Shown one piece after another: positions 1-7,959 of a stretch of 49,916 nt of DNA. Made by a program: the position numbers and the translations under genes. Origin of the DNA: Opitutaceae bacterium. Lineage in GTDB: Bacteria; Verrucomicrobiota; Verrucomicrobiia; Opitutales; Opitutaceae. The stretch is from NCBI GenBank assembly GCA_018402455.1, contig JAGYIG010000025.1:1-49916 (forward strand), given 5' to 3'. Below the pieces are notes generated by a model that had not been told where the DNA came from, ran no database searches, and saw only the letters and a list, made by a program, of their open reading frames with translations. Within the stretch, counting starts at the first letter, position 1. The number at the start of each line of letters is the position of its first letter.

Positions 1-1152
1 CGCCGCTACGGCATGGCCGACACCGGCCCCGGCAAGGCCTCCCCCGGCTCCCGCGTGATTGAACGCGCCCTCCTGCGCGAAGATCCCCGCCCCCTGCACG
101 TCATCGTCAACGCGGGCAGCAACACCCTCGCTCAAGCCCTCCTCGACCTCGAAGCCCGTCTCCCCCCGGCGGAGTTCGCCGCCGCCCTCGCCCGGCTGCG
201 GGTCTTCGAAAACGGCGCCCAGGACAACGCCGGCGCCTGGATCGCCAACCGCTGGTCAGCCATACACTGGATCCGCTCCAACTACCAGACCTACGCCTAC
301 GCGGGTCCCTCCATCGACGGCGGACCGGACAATCGCGGCCGCGCCCTCGAACTCGGTCCGCACACCTGGCCCCCCTACGCCTATTCCGGTCTCGGCCAGC
401 ACCAGTGGGCCCTCGAACACCTCAAGGGGAACCACGGTCCGCTGCTGGCCCTGTGGCCCATCCGGCAGTTTCCGCGCGGTGGCGTCTCCTTCCTCGAAGG
501 CGGCGGCACCATCCCTTTCCTCCGGCTCCTGCCCAACGGGCTCAACGCACCCGAGCACCCGGACTGGGGGGGCTGGGGCGGTCGCTACGCCACCACCCGC
601 ACCCCGTCGGTCTGGTCCAAGCACGGCGATGTCCGCATCGACGAGGAAGGCTACGGCCTCTTCGCCATGTTCGACGAACTCTCTGACACCTGGACCGACC
701 CCACATCCAGCGAAACCTACCCCGCCAACATCTTTGCTCCCGTCTGGCGCTGGCGCGCCGCCTTCTTCAACGAGTTCGCCGCCCGGGCCGACTGGTGTAT
801 CCAACCGTTCGATTCCGCCAACCATCCGCCCCTCGTCCGCGTGGACGGTGATGCCTCAACCGCGCCCCTTCGCCGTGCCCTCGACCCGGGCGGCTCGCTC
901 GCGCTCGACGCCTCGGCCTCCTCCGATCCCGACGGCGACGCTCTCACCTTCTCCTGGTGGCTCTATCGCGAACCCGGCACGCCGGGCCTCGATCTCGCCA
1001 TCGATTCCCCCGCCGACTCTCGCACCCGCGTGACCGTGCCAGCCAACGCCGGGCCGGGCACCGCTCACCTCATCCTCGAGGTCTCCGACCGCTCTTCACT
1101 CCACCCCCTCACACGCTACCGCCGCATCCTTCTCGAAGTCACCGGACCATGA
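1..1152 (+). CDS. DUF1593 / Sde182-like cellulose-binding protein, C-terminal part
   Basis: The gene enters the window already open, so the N-terminus is missing; 383 residues remain. The visible part resembles DUF1593 proteins (nucleoside-hydrolase-like N-terminal domain, Sde182-type C-terminal domain): it contains NAGSNTLAQAL, an aromatic stretch with SNYQTYAYAGPS, WGGWGGRYATT and, near the end, a PKD-like beta domain with SASSDPDGDALTFSWW. Such proteins are typically exported and found beside polysaccharide-degrading enzymes; the enzymatic role is unproven. The stop overlaps the start of the next gene (ATGA at 1149-1152), which is itself a DUF1593-like gene, so the two are probably co-transcribed. 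The family call is fairly firm; cellulose binding is only inferred from the family name. Confidence 0.8.
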   Translation, partial: RRYGMADTGPGKASPGSRVIERALLREDPRPLHVIVNAGSNTLAQALLDLEARLPPAEFAAALARLRVFENGAQDNAGAWIANRWSAIHWIRSNYQTYAYAGPSIDGGPDNRGRALELGPHTWPPYAYSGLGQHQWALEHLKGNHGPLLALWPIRQFPRGGVSFLEGGGTIPFLRLLPNGLNAPEHPDWGGWGGRYATTRTPSVWSKHGDVRIDEEGYGLFAMFDELSDTWTDPTSSETYPANIFAPVWRWRAAFFNEFAARADWCIQPFDSANHPPLVRVDGDASTAPLRRALDPGGSLALDASASSDPDGDALTFSWWLYREPGTPGLDLAIDSPADSRTRVTVPANAGPGTAHLILEVSDRSSLHPLTRYRRILLEVTGP

Positions 1153-2190
1153 CCCGTTTCCCCTCCCTTTCCCGCCTCCTTGCACTCGGGAGCCTTGCCA
1201 CCGCGCTCGCCGCTGATCCCAAACCCATCGTCTGGATCTACACCGACATGTCCGACGGCACCCTCAAGGGCTCCGAACGCACCGGCCACGTCAACGACCC
1301 CGACGATATCTCCGCCATGGCCGGATACGTTCTCCTCGCCAATGAGTTCGACACCCGCGGCATCGTCGTCGCCTCCACCCACCGCCAGGAGCACGCCCAC
1401 ACTCCCGACCAGGGTAACTGGGCCAACGCCTTTTTCGGCGACGCCTATCGGGCCGAAGTCGCCAACTTGAACGAAATCATCGGCGGCTATCCTGCCATCT
1501 CCATTTACCTAATCTCAGTCAAGGAATCGTTGAACGCTACGACCTGAAGAGAGCGTACAATTTCGCCTGACGCCTACTCCACCGTCACCCCTTCGACTCG
1601 CCGAAGCCGAACCTACTGGTGCTACTATCAACGTCTTCTTGCTAGTTTCGCCTACCGGAGCCTGCCATCTCGCCAACCACTGTTCTCGCCACCGGGCGTG
1701 CTGACCTGCTGAAGAAGCTGCGTTTTCATCGCCCACTGGACCAACTGCCCTGCGCCAGGGCACACCTGAATACCCTGAACAGGTCGCCAGTTCGCCGGGA
1801 AGACGCCGCCGCCTGCGCTTACCTGAATCCATGGCCGCTGCCGGCCGGATTGACTACTGAATGCGGCGCTATTGGCCAGGCGGCATTGCCGCGGAGTGCT
1901 TCGCGGCGGGAGTACTACGTGAAAATCTCAAGGTCAGCTGCCTGCCGGATTTCCGCCGTGCCTGTTTTTGGTAATGTCGACTACCTGACTCCGCTACCTA
2001 TTGTCCTAAGCTTCGGTACCATGGGCGTCACGCCCAACGACATCCCTGCCGACGGCTCCAACCACGCTACTCGCGAAAAGGCCAACGAAGACACCTTCCG
2101 CGCCCACTCGCCAGCCCTCCACGAGGAACTCCGCCGCGCCTGCGTTGCCGCCGGACTCGCTGAGTTTGCGCGCGTTAATTCTCTCCAAGC
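1149..2190 (+). pseudogene. DUF1593-like nucleoside-hydrolase-fold protein, disrupted by many frame changes
   Basis: It starts at ATG 1149 inside the stop of the previous gene, with a signal peptide (MTRFPSLSRLLALGSLATAL). The first 115 residues are intact and match the homologue at 23024-24322: VWIYTDMSDG, then the acidic NDPDDISAMAGY motif, then GGYPA. After about 1500 the reading frame breaks repeatedly. Remnants can still be read in changing frames: SQGIVERYDL, PTGACHLANHC, LATGRADLLKKLRF, IAHWT, EDAAACAYL, ECGAIGQAA, and DGSNHATREKANEDTF near 2050-2090. Together they cover the whole expected length. At least eight frame changes are needed. As written the reading frame stops at 1547. The same damage continues into the next gene, so it may be a sequence-quality problem and not true decay. 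Confidence 0.75.
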
Positions 2191-2530
2191 AAAGTGCTTC
2201 GCCTGTACGAATCTTCTTTTCTCATCGCGTTCATCATCGCGCCGGCTTTTTCGGCAAGCCTGAAATCGACCGGCCCAATGTCCTCTTTATCGCCAAACGA
2301 TGACTCCAGTCAAGACTGGCTGAGCTCGGCGGCCACCTGATGCTCACCTATCTGGACTGACTTCGCCGCACGAGGCACCGTGTTCCAGCTGCGTTACCGT
2401 CAGGCGCCAGCTCAGGCCCTTCCCGCGCCTCGTTGCTCACTGGGATCCGGCCCACCACTCCGGCGTTCATGTCAACAACGCCGTGTTCCGCCAGAGCCCC
2501 CGGCTCGCCGCCACCGACACGATCCCCAAC
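1490..2530. other. Contiguous segment of about 1 kb dense in indels, spanning two genes
   Basis: Coding on both sides is clean. Between about 1490 and 2530, recognisable protein pieces of two unrelated adjacent genes (a DUF1593-like protein and a sulfatase) appear in all three forward frames, with roughly a dozen frame changes and some stop codons. The limits do not coincide with gene ends. The end of the first protein and the signal peptide plus active-site region of the second can both be followed in order, so nothing large has been inserted or lost. This pattern fits a poorly determined consensus better than natural pseudogene decay, but reads are needed to tell. Confidence 0.7.
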
Positions 2531-3620
2531 GCTTCGCCACCACGGCTACTGCGGGGCCGGGAAAATCTTCCACACCCTCTTCCCCGATGCCGCCTCCTGG
2601 AACGCCTACTGGCCGTCGGCCGAGGTCCAGCGCCCCATCCCGGAGCCGCAGCCCGGCGGCCATCCGCTCAACGGCCTTGATCTCGGCCACTTCGACTGGG
2701 GGCCCATCGCCACGCCGCTGGAGAATTTCTCTGACCGGCAGGTCGCCCGGCATGTGGCCGAGGCCCTTTCCCAACACCACGACCAACCCTTCTTCCTCGC
2801 CTGCGGCATCTACCTGCCGCACTTGCCCTGGCACCTCCCGCCCGACTACCTCGCCCGCTTCCCGCTCGATAAAATCACCCTCCCCCCGAGCTTCGCCACT
2901 GACCTCGCCGACCTCCCCTCCGCCTCCGCCGCCAACCGGCGCACCGCCGACCATGAAGCCGTCATGGCTTCCGGACAGTGGCGCCAGGCCGTGCAGGCCT
3001 ACCTCGCCGCCATCGCCTTCGCCGACGATTGCCTCGGCCTCGTCGTCGATGCCCTCGACCGCGGTCCTCATCGCGACAACACCCTCGTCGTCCTGTGGTC
3101 CGACCACGGCTGGCACCTCGGCGAAAAGGAAACCTGGCGCAAGTTCACCCTCTGGGAGCGCGCCACCCGAGTCCCCCTCGTGTTCGCCGGCCCCGGCGTG
3201 CCCCGGGGCGTCCGCAGCGACGCCACCGTCGAGCTGATCGACATCTATCCCACGCTGCTCGATCTCGCCGGCCTTCCTGCCGACCCCGCCCTCGACGGCC
3301 TCTCGCTTCGCGCCTATTTCGAGCAACCCGCGCGGCCCTCCTTGCGCCCCGCCCTCACCACCTGGGGTCTGGGCAACCATGCCGTGCGCTCGGAACGGTG
3401 GCGCTACATCCAATATCACGACGGCAGCAAAGAGCTCTACGACCACGCCAACGACCCCCACGAGTGGACCAACCTCGCCGCCCGACCCGACTTGCAGCCA
3501 GTGATCGCCGAGCACGCCCGCTGGCTCCCCACCCAAAACGCGCCGCCCGTAGCCGGAACCACCGAGTCATCCTTCTACGAGCGCGAGGCCGAGCTTCGCC
3601 GCAAACTCAACCAACCCTGA
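2195..3620 (+). pseudogene. Sulfatase (S1 family, iduronate-sulfatase-like), N-terminal quarter frameshifted
   Basis: From about 2541 to the stop at 3620 the protein is intact: HGYCGAGKIFH, PFFLACGIYLPHLPW, VQAYLAAIAFADDCLG, VLWSDHGWHLGEKETWRKF (metal-binding Asp-His and a Lys), SLRAYFEQ and a C-terminal ELYDHANDPHEWTNLA, all typical of type I sulfatases. Upstream pieces lie in several frames: a signal peptide (FLIAFIIAPAFS, about 2206-2250), PNVLFIA (about 2273), GTVFQLRYRQAPA, GPSRASLLTGIRPTT, and VHVNNAVFRQSPRLAATD. The catalytic cysteine codon expected just before GPSR cannot be read. The longest open frame in this stretch begins at 2433. The stop overlaps the start of the GH2 gene (TGATG at 3618-3622). 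If the frame changes are sequence errors, this is a normal exported sulfatase of about 470 residues. Confidence 0.8.
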
Positions 3621-5572
3621 TGCCCCCCCTCCCATCCATGCGCCCGCCCCCCGCCGCCACCCACCGTCTACGTCACCCCATCATCCAACCGCTCTGGCTC
3701 CTTATGACCGGTCTCGCCGCTTCCACGCCTTCCTCCCTCTCCGCCGACTGGCAACCCGTCGCCGGCTCCATGCTCACCGAGTGGGGAGCCCGTGTCACCC
3801 CGGAGAACGCCTGGCGCGACGCTTACCCGCGCCCGCAAATGACCCGCCCCACCTGGACCAACCTCAACGGGCTCTGGGAATACCAGGTTAGCCCGAAGGG
3901 CGCCGCTTCGCCGCAAGAGTGGGCCGGCAAAATCCTCGTTCCCTTCGCCCTCGAAACGCCGCTCTCCGGCGTCGGCCAGCGCCTCACCGCCGACCAGGCC
4001 CTCTGGTATCGCCGCAGCTTCTTCTACTCCCCCGTCGACCAGCGCGCCTTGCTCCACTTCGAGGGCGTCGACTACGCCGCTCAGGTCTGGCTCAATGGCC
4101 AGTATCTCGGCGATCACCGCGGCGGCAACCTGCCTTTCTCCTTCGACGCCACCCACGCCATCCAAAAAGGCGACAACACTCTTCTGCTGCGCGTGATCGA
4201 CGAAACCGACGCCTTTGACCGCTACCAGCTCCGCGGCAAGCAACGCCACGACAACAGCGGCATCTGGTACACCCCGTCCTCCGGCATCTGGCAGACCGTC
4301 TGGATCGAATCCGTCCCCTCCACCTACCTGGACGACATCCGCTTCACCGCCGACATGCACGGCGTCTTCAAGCTGAGGGCCCTCATCGGCGGACCCGACC
4401 AGCCCGGTCTCGCCCTGCGCGTCCAGCTCTCCGACAACGGCCGGGTCGTCGCCCAGGCCACCGCCTCCGGCCACGAACTCTCCCTTACTCTGGATACGCC
4501 CCAACTCTGGTCGCCCCAATCCCCGTACCTCTACCAACTCTCCGTCGAACTGCTCGACGCCAATCACCAGATTCTGGATACCGTCGCCTCCTACACGGGC
4601 TTTCGCTCGACCGGCAAGGCCCCGGACGCCGACGGCCACTGGCGCTTCACCCTCAACGGCGAGCCCATCTTCCATCTCGGCCCCCTCGACCAGGGCTGGT
4701 GGCCCGACGGCTTACTCAACCCACCCTCCGACGAGGCCATGGTTTGGGAAATGCAATTTCTCAAGGACGCCGGCTTCAACATGATCCGCAAACACAAGAA
4801 GGTCGAGCCACGCCGCTACTACTACCACGCCGACCGCATCGGCCTGCTCGTCTGGCAGGATCAGGTCTCCGGCGGCGCCGGTCCCCATGAATGGCCCAAG
4901 TGGAAGAAGCTCCGCGCCGACAGTGAAGGCTACGAGCCGCGCAACGAAAACTGGTGGACCCCCGGCCACGCCCTCGACGCCGATTGGCCCGACTGGGCCC
5001 ACCAGCAATACCTGGCGGAGCTCAAAACCATGGTCGACACCCTCCACAACCACCCCTCCCTCGTCGTCTGGACCGCCTTCAACGAACGCTGGGGCCAGCA
5101 CCGTTCCCTCGAGGTCGGCCAATGGCTTGCCGCCTACGACCCCAGCCGGCACCTCAACCTTGCCTCCGGAGGCAACTTCTTCCCGATCGGCGATCTCGCC
5201 GACGAGCACAACTACCCCCATCCCGCCTACCCCCTCGAAAACCCCGTCTACGACGACTACGTCAAGGTCATGGGGGAATTCGGCGGCCACGGCTGGCGCG
5301 TCCTCGGCCACCAGTGGAACACCGACATGAACAATTGGGGCTACGGCGGCCTCCCCGAAACCATCGAGGAGTACAAGCAACGCTACCAGGAGTCCATGCG
5401 CCTGCTCGGTGAGCTCAAGCAGCAGGGCATCGCCGCCGGCGTCTACACCCAGACCACCGACGTCGAGGGCGAAATCAACGGCCTGCTCACTTACGATCGC
5501 AAGGTCATCAAGATCCCCGCCGCGGAGCTGCGCCAGATCCACCAGAAGCACGGCCTCGCCCAGCCCGAGTAA
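3620..5572 (+). CDS. Glycoside hydrolase family 2 protein (beta-galactosidase/glucuronidase type), exported
   Basis: 650 residues. Family 2 enzymes are retaining exo-glycosidases. In order: an N-terminal hydrophobic stretch, a jelly-roll sugar-binding domain (LNGLWEYQVS, VDYAAQVWLNGQYLG, SSGIWQTVWIE), an Ig-like domain, and a TIM barrel. The probable acid/base is Glu489 in TAFNERWGQH, after the family NHPSLVVW motif; the probable nucleophile is Glu553 in VMGEFGGHGW. It is shorter than LacZ and lacks the C-terminal small-chain domain. ATG 3620 overlaps the sulfatase stop; ATG 3638 and 3704 are alternatives, and any of them leaves a leader such as PLWLLMTGLAAST. It shares strong similarity with the GH2 gene at 17130, including GPLDQGxWPDGL and GLLTYDRKV. 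The substrate is unknown. Confidence 0.9.
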   Translation: MPPLPSMRPPPAATHRLRHPIIQPLWLLMTGLAASTPSSLSADWQPVAGSMLTEWGARVTPENAWRDAYPRPQMTRPTWTNLNGLWEYQVSPKGAASPQEWAGKILVPFALETPLSGVGQRLTADQALWYRRSFFYSPVDQRALLHFEGVDYAAQVWLNGQYLGDHRGGNLPFSFDATHAIQKGDNTLLLRVIDETDAFDRYQLRGKQRHDNSGIWYTPSSGIWQTVWIESVPSTYLDDIRFTADMHGVFKLRALIGGPDQPGLALRVQLSDNGRVVAQATASGHELSLTLDTPQLWSPQSPYLYQLSVELLDANHQILDTVASYTGFRSTGKAPDADGHWRFTLNGEPIFHLGPLDQGWWPDGLLNPPSDEAMVWEMQFLKDAGFNMIRKHKKVEPRRYYYHADRIGLLVWQDQVSGGAGPHEWPKWKKLRADSEGYEPRNENWWTPGHALDADWPDWAHQQYLAELKTMVDTLHNHPSLVVWTAFNERWGQHRSLEVGQWLAAYDPSRHLNLASGGNFFPIGDLADEHNYPHPAYPLENPVYDDYVKVMGEFGGHGWRVLGHQWNTDMNNWGYGGLPETIEEYKQRYQESMRLLGELKQQGIAAGVYTQTTDVEGEINGLLTYDRKVIKIPAAELRQIHQKHGLAQPE

Positions 5573-5595
5573 ACTAAAATCTCAGCCGCCCGACC

Positions 5596-6732
5596 GTGCA
5601 ACCCCCCCTCATCGCCATCAGCGCCCTCCTCTTCGCCAGCGCCTGCTCCGGACCGCAGGACTCGACCCGCAACGCCCGCATGCAGAAAATCGAAAACCAC
5701 GATCAGGCCATTCACGTATTGGATGTCTGGATGCGCGACCCCTACATCACCCGCGGCCCCGACAATGCCTACTACCTCACCGGCACCACCGCCAACCAAG
5801 GCGACCATCGCTGGCCGGCCGACCGCTACAACAGCGGCCTCGACCGGCAGGACATCACCGGATCAACCGTGCCCGCCATCGTCGGCACCACCGTGCGCAT
5901 CTGGCGAAGCGAGAATCTCGTCGACTGGGACGAGCTGCCGACGCCCTTCTCCCTCAAGGACGGCTACTGGCCCAACGCGGAGCCGGAAGCCTTTGCCTCC
6001 GTGCCGGAAAAGGACTGGCGCCTCTGGGCTCCCGAGGTCCACTACCTCAACGACAAGTGGATGATCGTCCACACCAGCCCCTCCCCGGTGCGTCAAGGTG
6101 CCAACCTCGCCATCCCCAAGGGCTCCGGTTTCGACGGTCCCTTCTCCCATCCGATGAGGGAAAAGATGAGAGGTCGGCATGACCCCTCCCTCTTCCGGGA
6201 TGACGACGGCACCCTCTACCTCCTCTGGGGCAATACCTGGATCGCTCCCCTCCTGCCCGATCTCTCGGACTTCGCGCAGGAACCCGTGCGCATCGACCCC
6301 TCCGACCGCATCATCGGCCACGAAGGTGCCACCCTGCGCAAAATCGGGGATAAGTACGTGCACTTCGGCACCGCCTGGTCCACCGACCAGCTGCGCAAAG
6401 GCACCTACAACCTCTACTACTGCACCGCCGACCACCCCTTGGGCCCCTACGGCCCGCGCCAGTTCGCTGGACGCTTCCTCGGCCACGGCACCCCTTTTCA
6501 GGACAAGCAAGGCCGCTGGTGGTGCACCGCCTTCTTCAACGCCAACGTGCCGCCCGTATCCGACGCCAACATCCAAACGCGCGACCTGAGCGACAACGCC
6601 CAAACCATCAACGAGCAAGGCGTCACCCTCGTGCCGCTCGAAGTCCGCCTCCTCGAAAACGGCGAACCCTTCATCCGGGCCAAAGACCCCCGCTATCGCC
6701 ACCCCGGACCCGACGAAGCCCAGCAATTCTAA
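5596..6732 (+). CDS. Glycoside hydrolase family 43-like protein, lipoprotein
   Basis: 378 residues starting at GTG 5596, 23 nt after the GH2 stop. This start supplies a lipoprotein signal (SALLFASAC, Cys17), so membrane anchoring outside the cytoplasm is likely; the next in-frame ATG (5680) would lose it. Five-bladed beta-propeller features of GH43 are visible: Asp48 in WMRDPYIT (general base), Asp196 in RHDPSLF (pKa modulator), Glu243 in IIGHEGATL (general acid), and WAPEVHYLNDKWMIV. GH43 members are inverting arabinofuranosidases, xylosidases or exo-galactosidases; which applies here cannot be told. The next gene is a paralogue with nearly the same last 130 residues. Confidence 0.88.
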   Translation: MQPPLIAISALLFASACSGPQDSTRNARMQKIENHDQAIHVLDVWMRDPYITRGPDNAYYLTGTTANQGDHRWPADRYNSGLDRQDITGSTVPAIVGTTVRIWRSENLVDWDELPTPFSLKDGYWPNAEPEAFASVPEKDWRLWAPEVHYLNDKWMIVHTSPSPVRQGANLAIPKGSGFDGPFSHPMREKMRGRHDPSLFRDDDGTLYLLWGNTWIAPLLPDLSDFAQEPVRIDPSDRIIGHEGATLRKIGDKYVHFGTAWSTDQLRKGTYNLYYCTADHPLGPYGPRQFAGRFLGHGTPFQDKQGRWWCTAFFNANVPPVSDANIQTRDLSDNAQTINEQGVTLVPLEVRLLENGEPFIRAKDPRYRHPGPDEAQQF

Positions 6733-6793
6733 CTCGTGGCGCGGCCCTTTGGCCCGCGATCACACAACCGGGACCCTTCCCCTCATCAACCTC

Positions 6794-7834
6794 ATGACAA
6801 AACGACTCTTAGCCCTCGCCCTTACTTTCTTCGCTTCGCTAAGCGCTTCCGAAAGCCTGAATCCCGCCGCCATCAAAGCGGCCCTCGCATCCCACGACCG
6901 CGCCGTACTTGTCCACGACCATTGGATACGCGACCCGTTCATCTTTCTCGACGAGGACGGGTACTACTACCTCACCGGAACCACCCTTAAATCCGAGACC
7001 GACGGCGTCATCGGCATCCCCGCCTGGCGCAGCCGCGACCTCGCCCAATGGGAAAAGCTGCCGCACCTCTGGGCCATGACCGACTCCTCCTGGTTGCCCG
7101 AAAAGCACGGCGGCAAGCACAACGTGCCCGAAACCCTCGTATGGGCTCCAGAATTCTACAAAGTCGGTAACCGATGGGTCATCACCCACACGACCAACGC
7201 CGGCGTTGCCAACATCCTGATCAATGACTCCCCGAAGCTAAAAGGCCCCTTCACCGAACCCATGGCTGCCGCCTTCGGCAAGCGCCACGACCCCGCGTTC
7301 TACTTTGAAGGCGGAAAGCCTTGGCTCGTCTGGGGCGTGCTCAACCTCCGCGAAATGAAGCCCGACTTCTCCGGTTGGGCCGGCCCGCAGATCGACCTCG
7401 CCCCCTCCAACCGCAAAATGGGGCACGAAGGCTCCTACATCATAAAAGTCGGCGAAAAATACGTCTGGTTCGGCACTGCCTGGTCCACCGATACCATGCG
7501 CCACGGCACCTACAACCTCTACTACGCCACCGCCGACTCCCTCACTGGACCCTACGGCGAACGGCGCTTCGCCGGACGCTTCCTCGGCCACGGCACCCCC
7601 TTCCAGGACAAGCAAGGCCGCTGGTGGTGCACCGCCTTCCACAACGCCAACGTCCCCACCCTTAATGCAGCCGAGGCCGCCAGCCGCGACCTCTCCGGCA
7701 CCGCCCACACCATCAACCCCATCGGCACCACCCTCGTGCCACTGCAAATCGAGTCGCGCGACGGCGACGTCCACGTCCGCGCCAAAGATCCCGCCTACGC
7801 CTATCCGGGACCCGAAGAAGTCCAGTCCTTCTAA
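6794..7834 (+). CDS. Glycoside hydrolase family 43-like protein, exported
   Basis: 346 residues. ATG 6794 is chosen because it begins a clear signal peptide (MTKRLLALALTFFASLSAS); an upstream TTG at 6749 would bury it. Catalytic triad by motif: Asp47 in WIRDPFIF, Asp166 in KRHDPAFYF, Glu212 in MGHEGSYI. It is a paralogue of the gene just upstream, best conserved from FGTAWST through GRFLGHGTPFQDKQGRWW to KDP and PGP near the C-terminus. Unlike its neighbour it has an ordinary signal peptide, so the pair may act in different places (anchored versus soluble). It is the last gene of the operon-like run from 1 to 7834; a REP-like hairpin pair follows within 25 nt. Confidence 0.88.
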   Translation: MTKRLLALALTFFASLSASESLNPAAIKAALASHDRAVLVHDHWIRDPFIFLDEDGYYYLTGTTLKSETDGVIGIPAWRSRDLAQWEKLPHLWAMTDSSWLPEKHGGKHNVPETLVWAPEFYKVGNRWVITHTTNAGVANILINDSPKLKGPFTEPMAAAFGKRHDPAFYFEGGKPWLVWGVLNLREMKPDFSGWAGPQIDLAPSNRKMGHEGSYIIKVGEKYVWFGTAWSTDTMRHGTYNLYYATADSLTGPYGERRFAGRFLGHGTPFQDKQGRWWCTAFHNANVPTLNAAEAASRDLSGTAHTINPIGTTLVPLQIESRDGDVHVRAKDPAYAYPGPEEVQSF

Positions 7835-7854
7835 ATCCTCATGCGCCCTATCGC

Positions 7855-7925
7855 CCGGGCTCAACGAGCCCGGCTATAACCCCACCCACACCGTCCCACG
7901 CTGTAGCCGGGGTCGCTGACCCCGG
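7855..7925. repeat. REP-like bipartite hairpin element, copy 1
   Basis: Two perfect hairpins with 8-bp arms and 3-nt loops: CCGGGCTC-aac-GAGCCCGG at 7855-7873 and CCGGGGTC-gct-GACCCCGG at 7907-7925. Each has a tetranucleotide on its inner side: CTAT (7874-7877, i.e. ATAG on the minus strand) and GTAG (7903-7906). GTAG followed by a hairpin is the layout of REP sequences mobilised by RAYT (TnpA-REP) transposases. The reverse complement matches the element at 40322-40410: same two hairpin variants in the same order, with an unrelated spacer. It lies between convergent genes, where it could also help end transcription. Confidence 0.75.
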
Positions 7926-7959
7926 TTCCACCCAACCCGGTCGCACCGCCTCTCGCCCG

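Noticed and set aside
1850-2263. Apparent 137-codon gene in the disrupted segment
   Set aside because: Its readable parts (DGSNHATREKANEDTF) belong to the frameshifted DUF1593-like gene, so it is a fragment, not a new gene.
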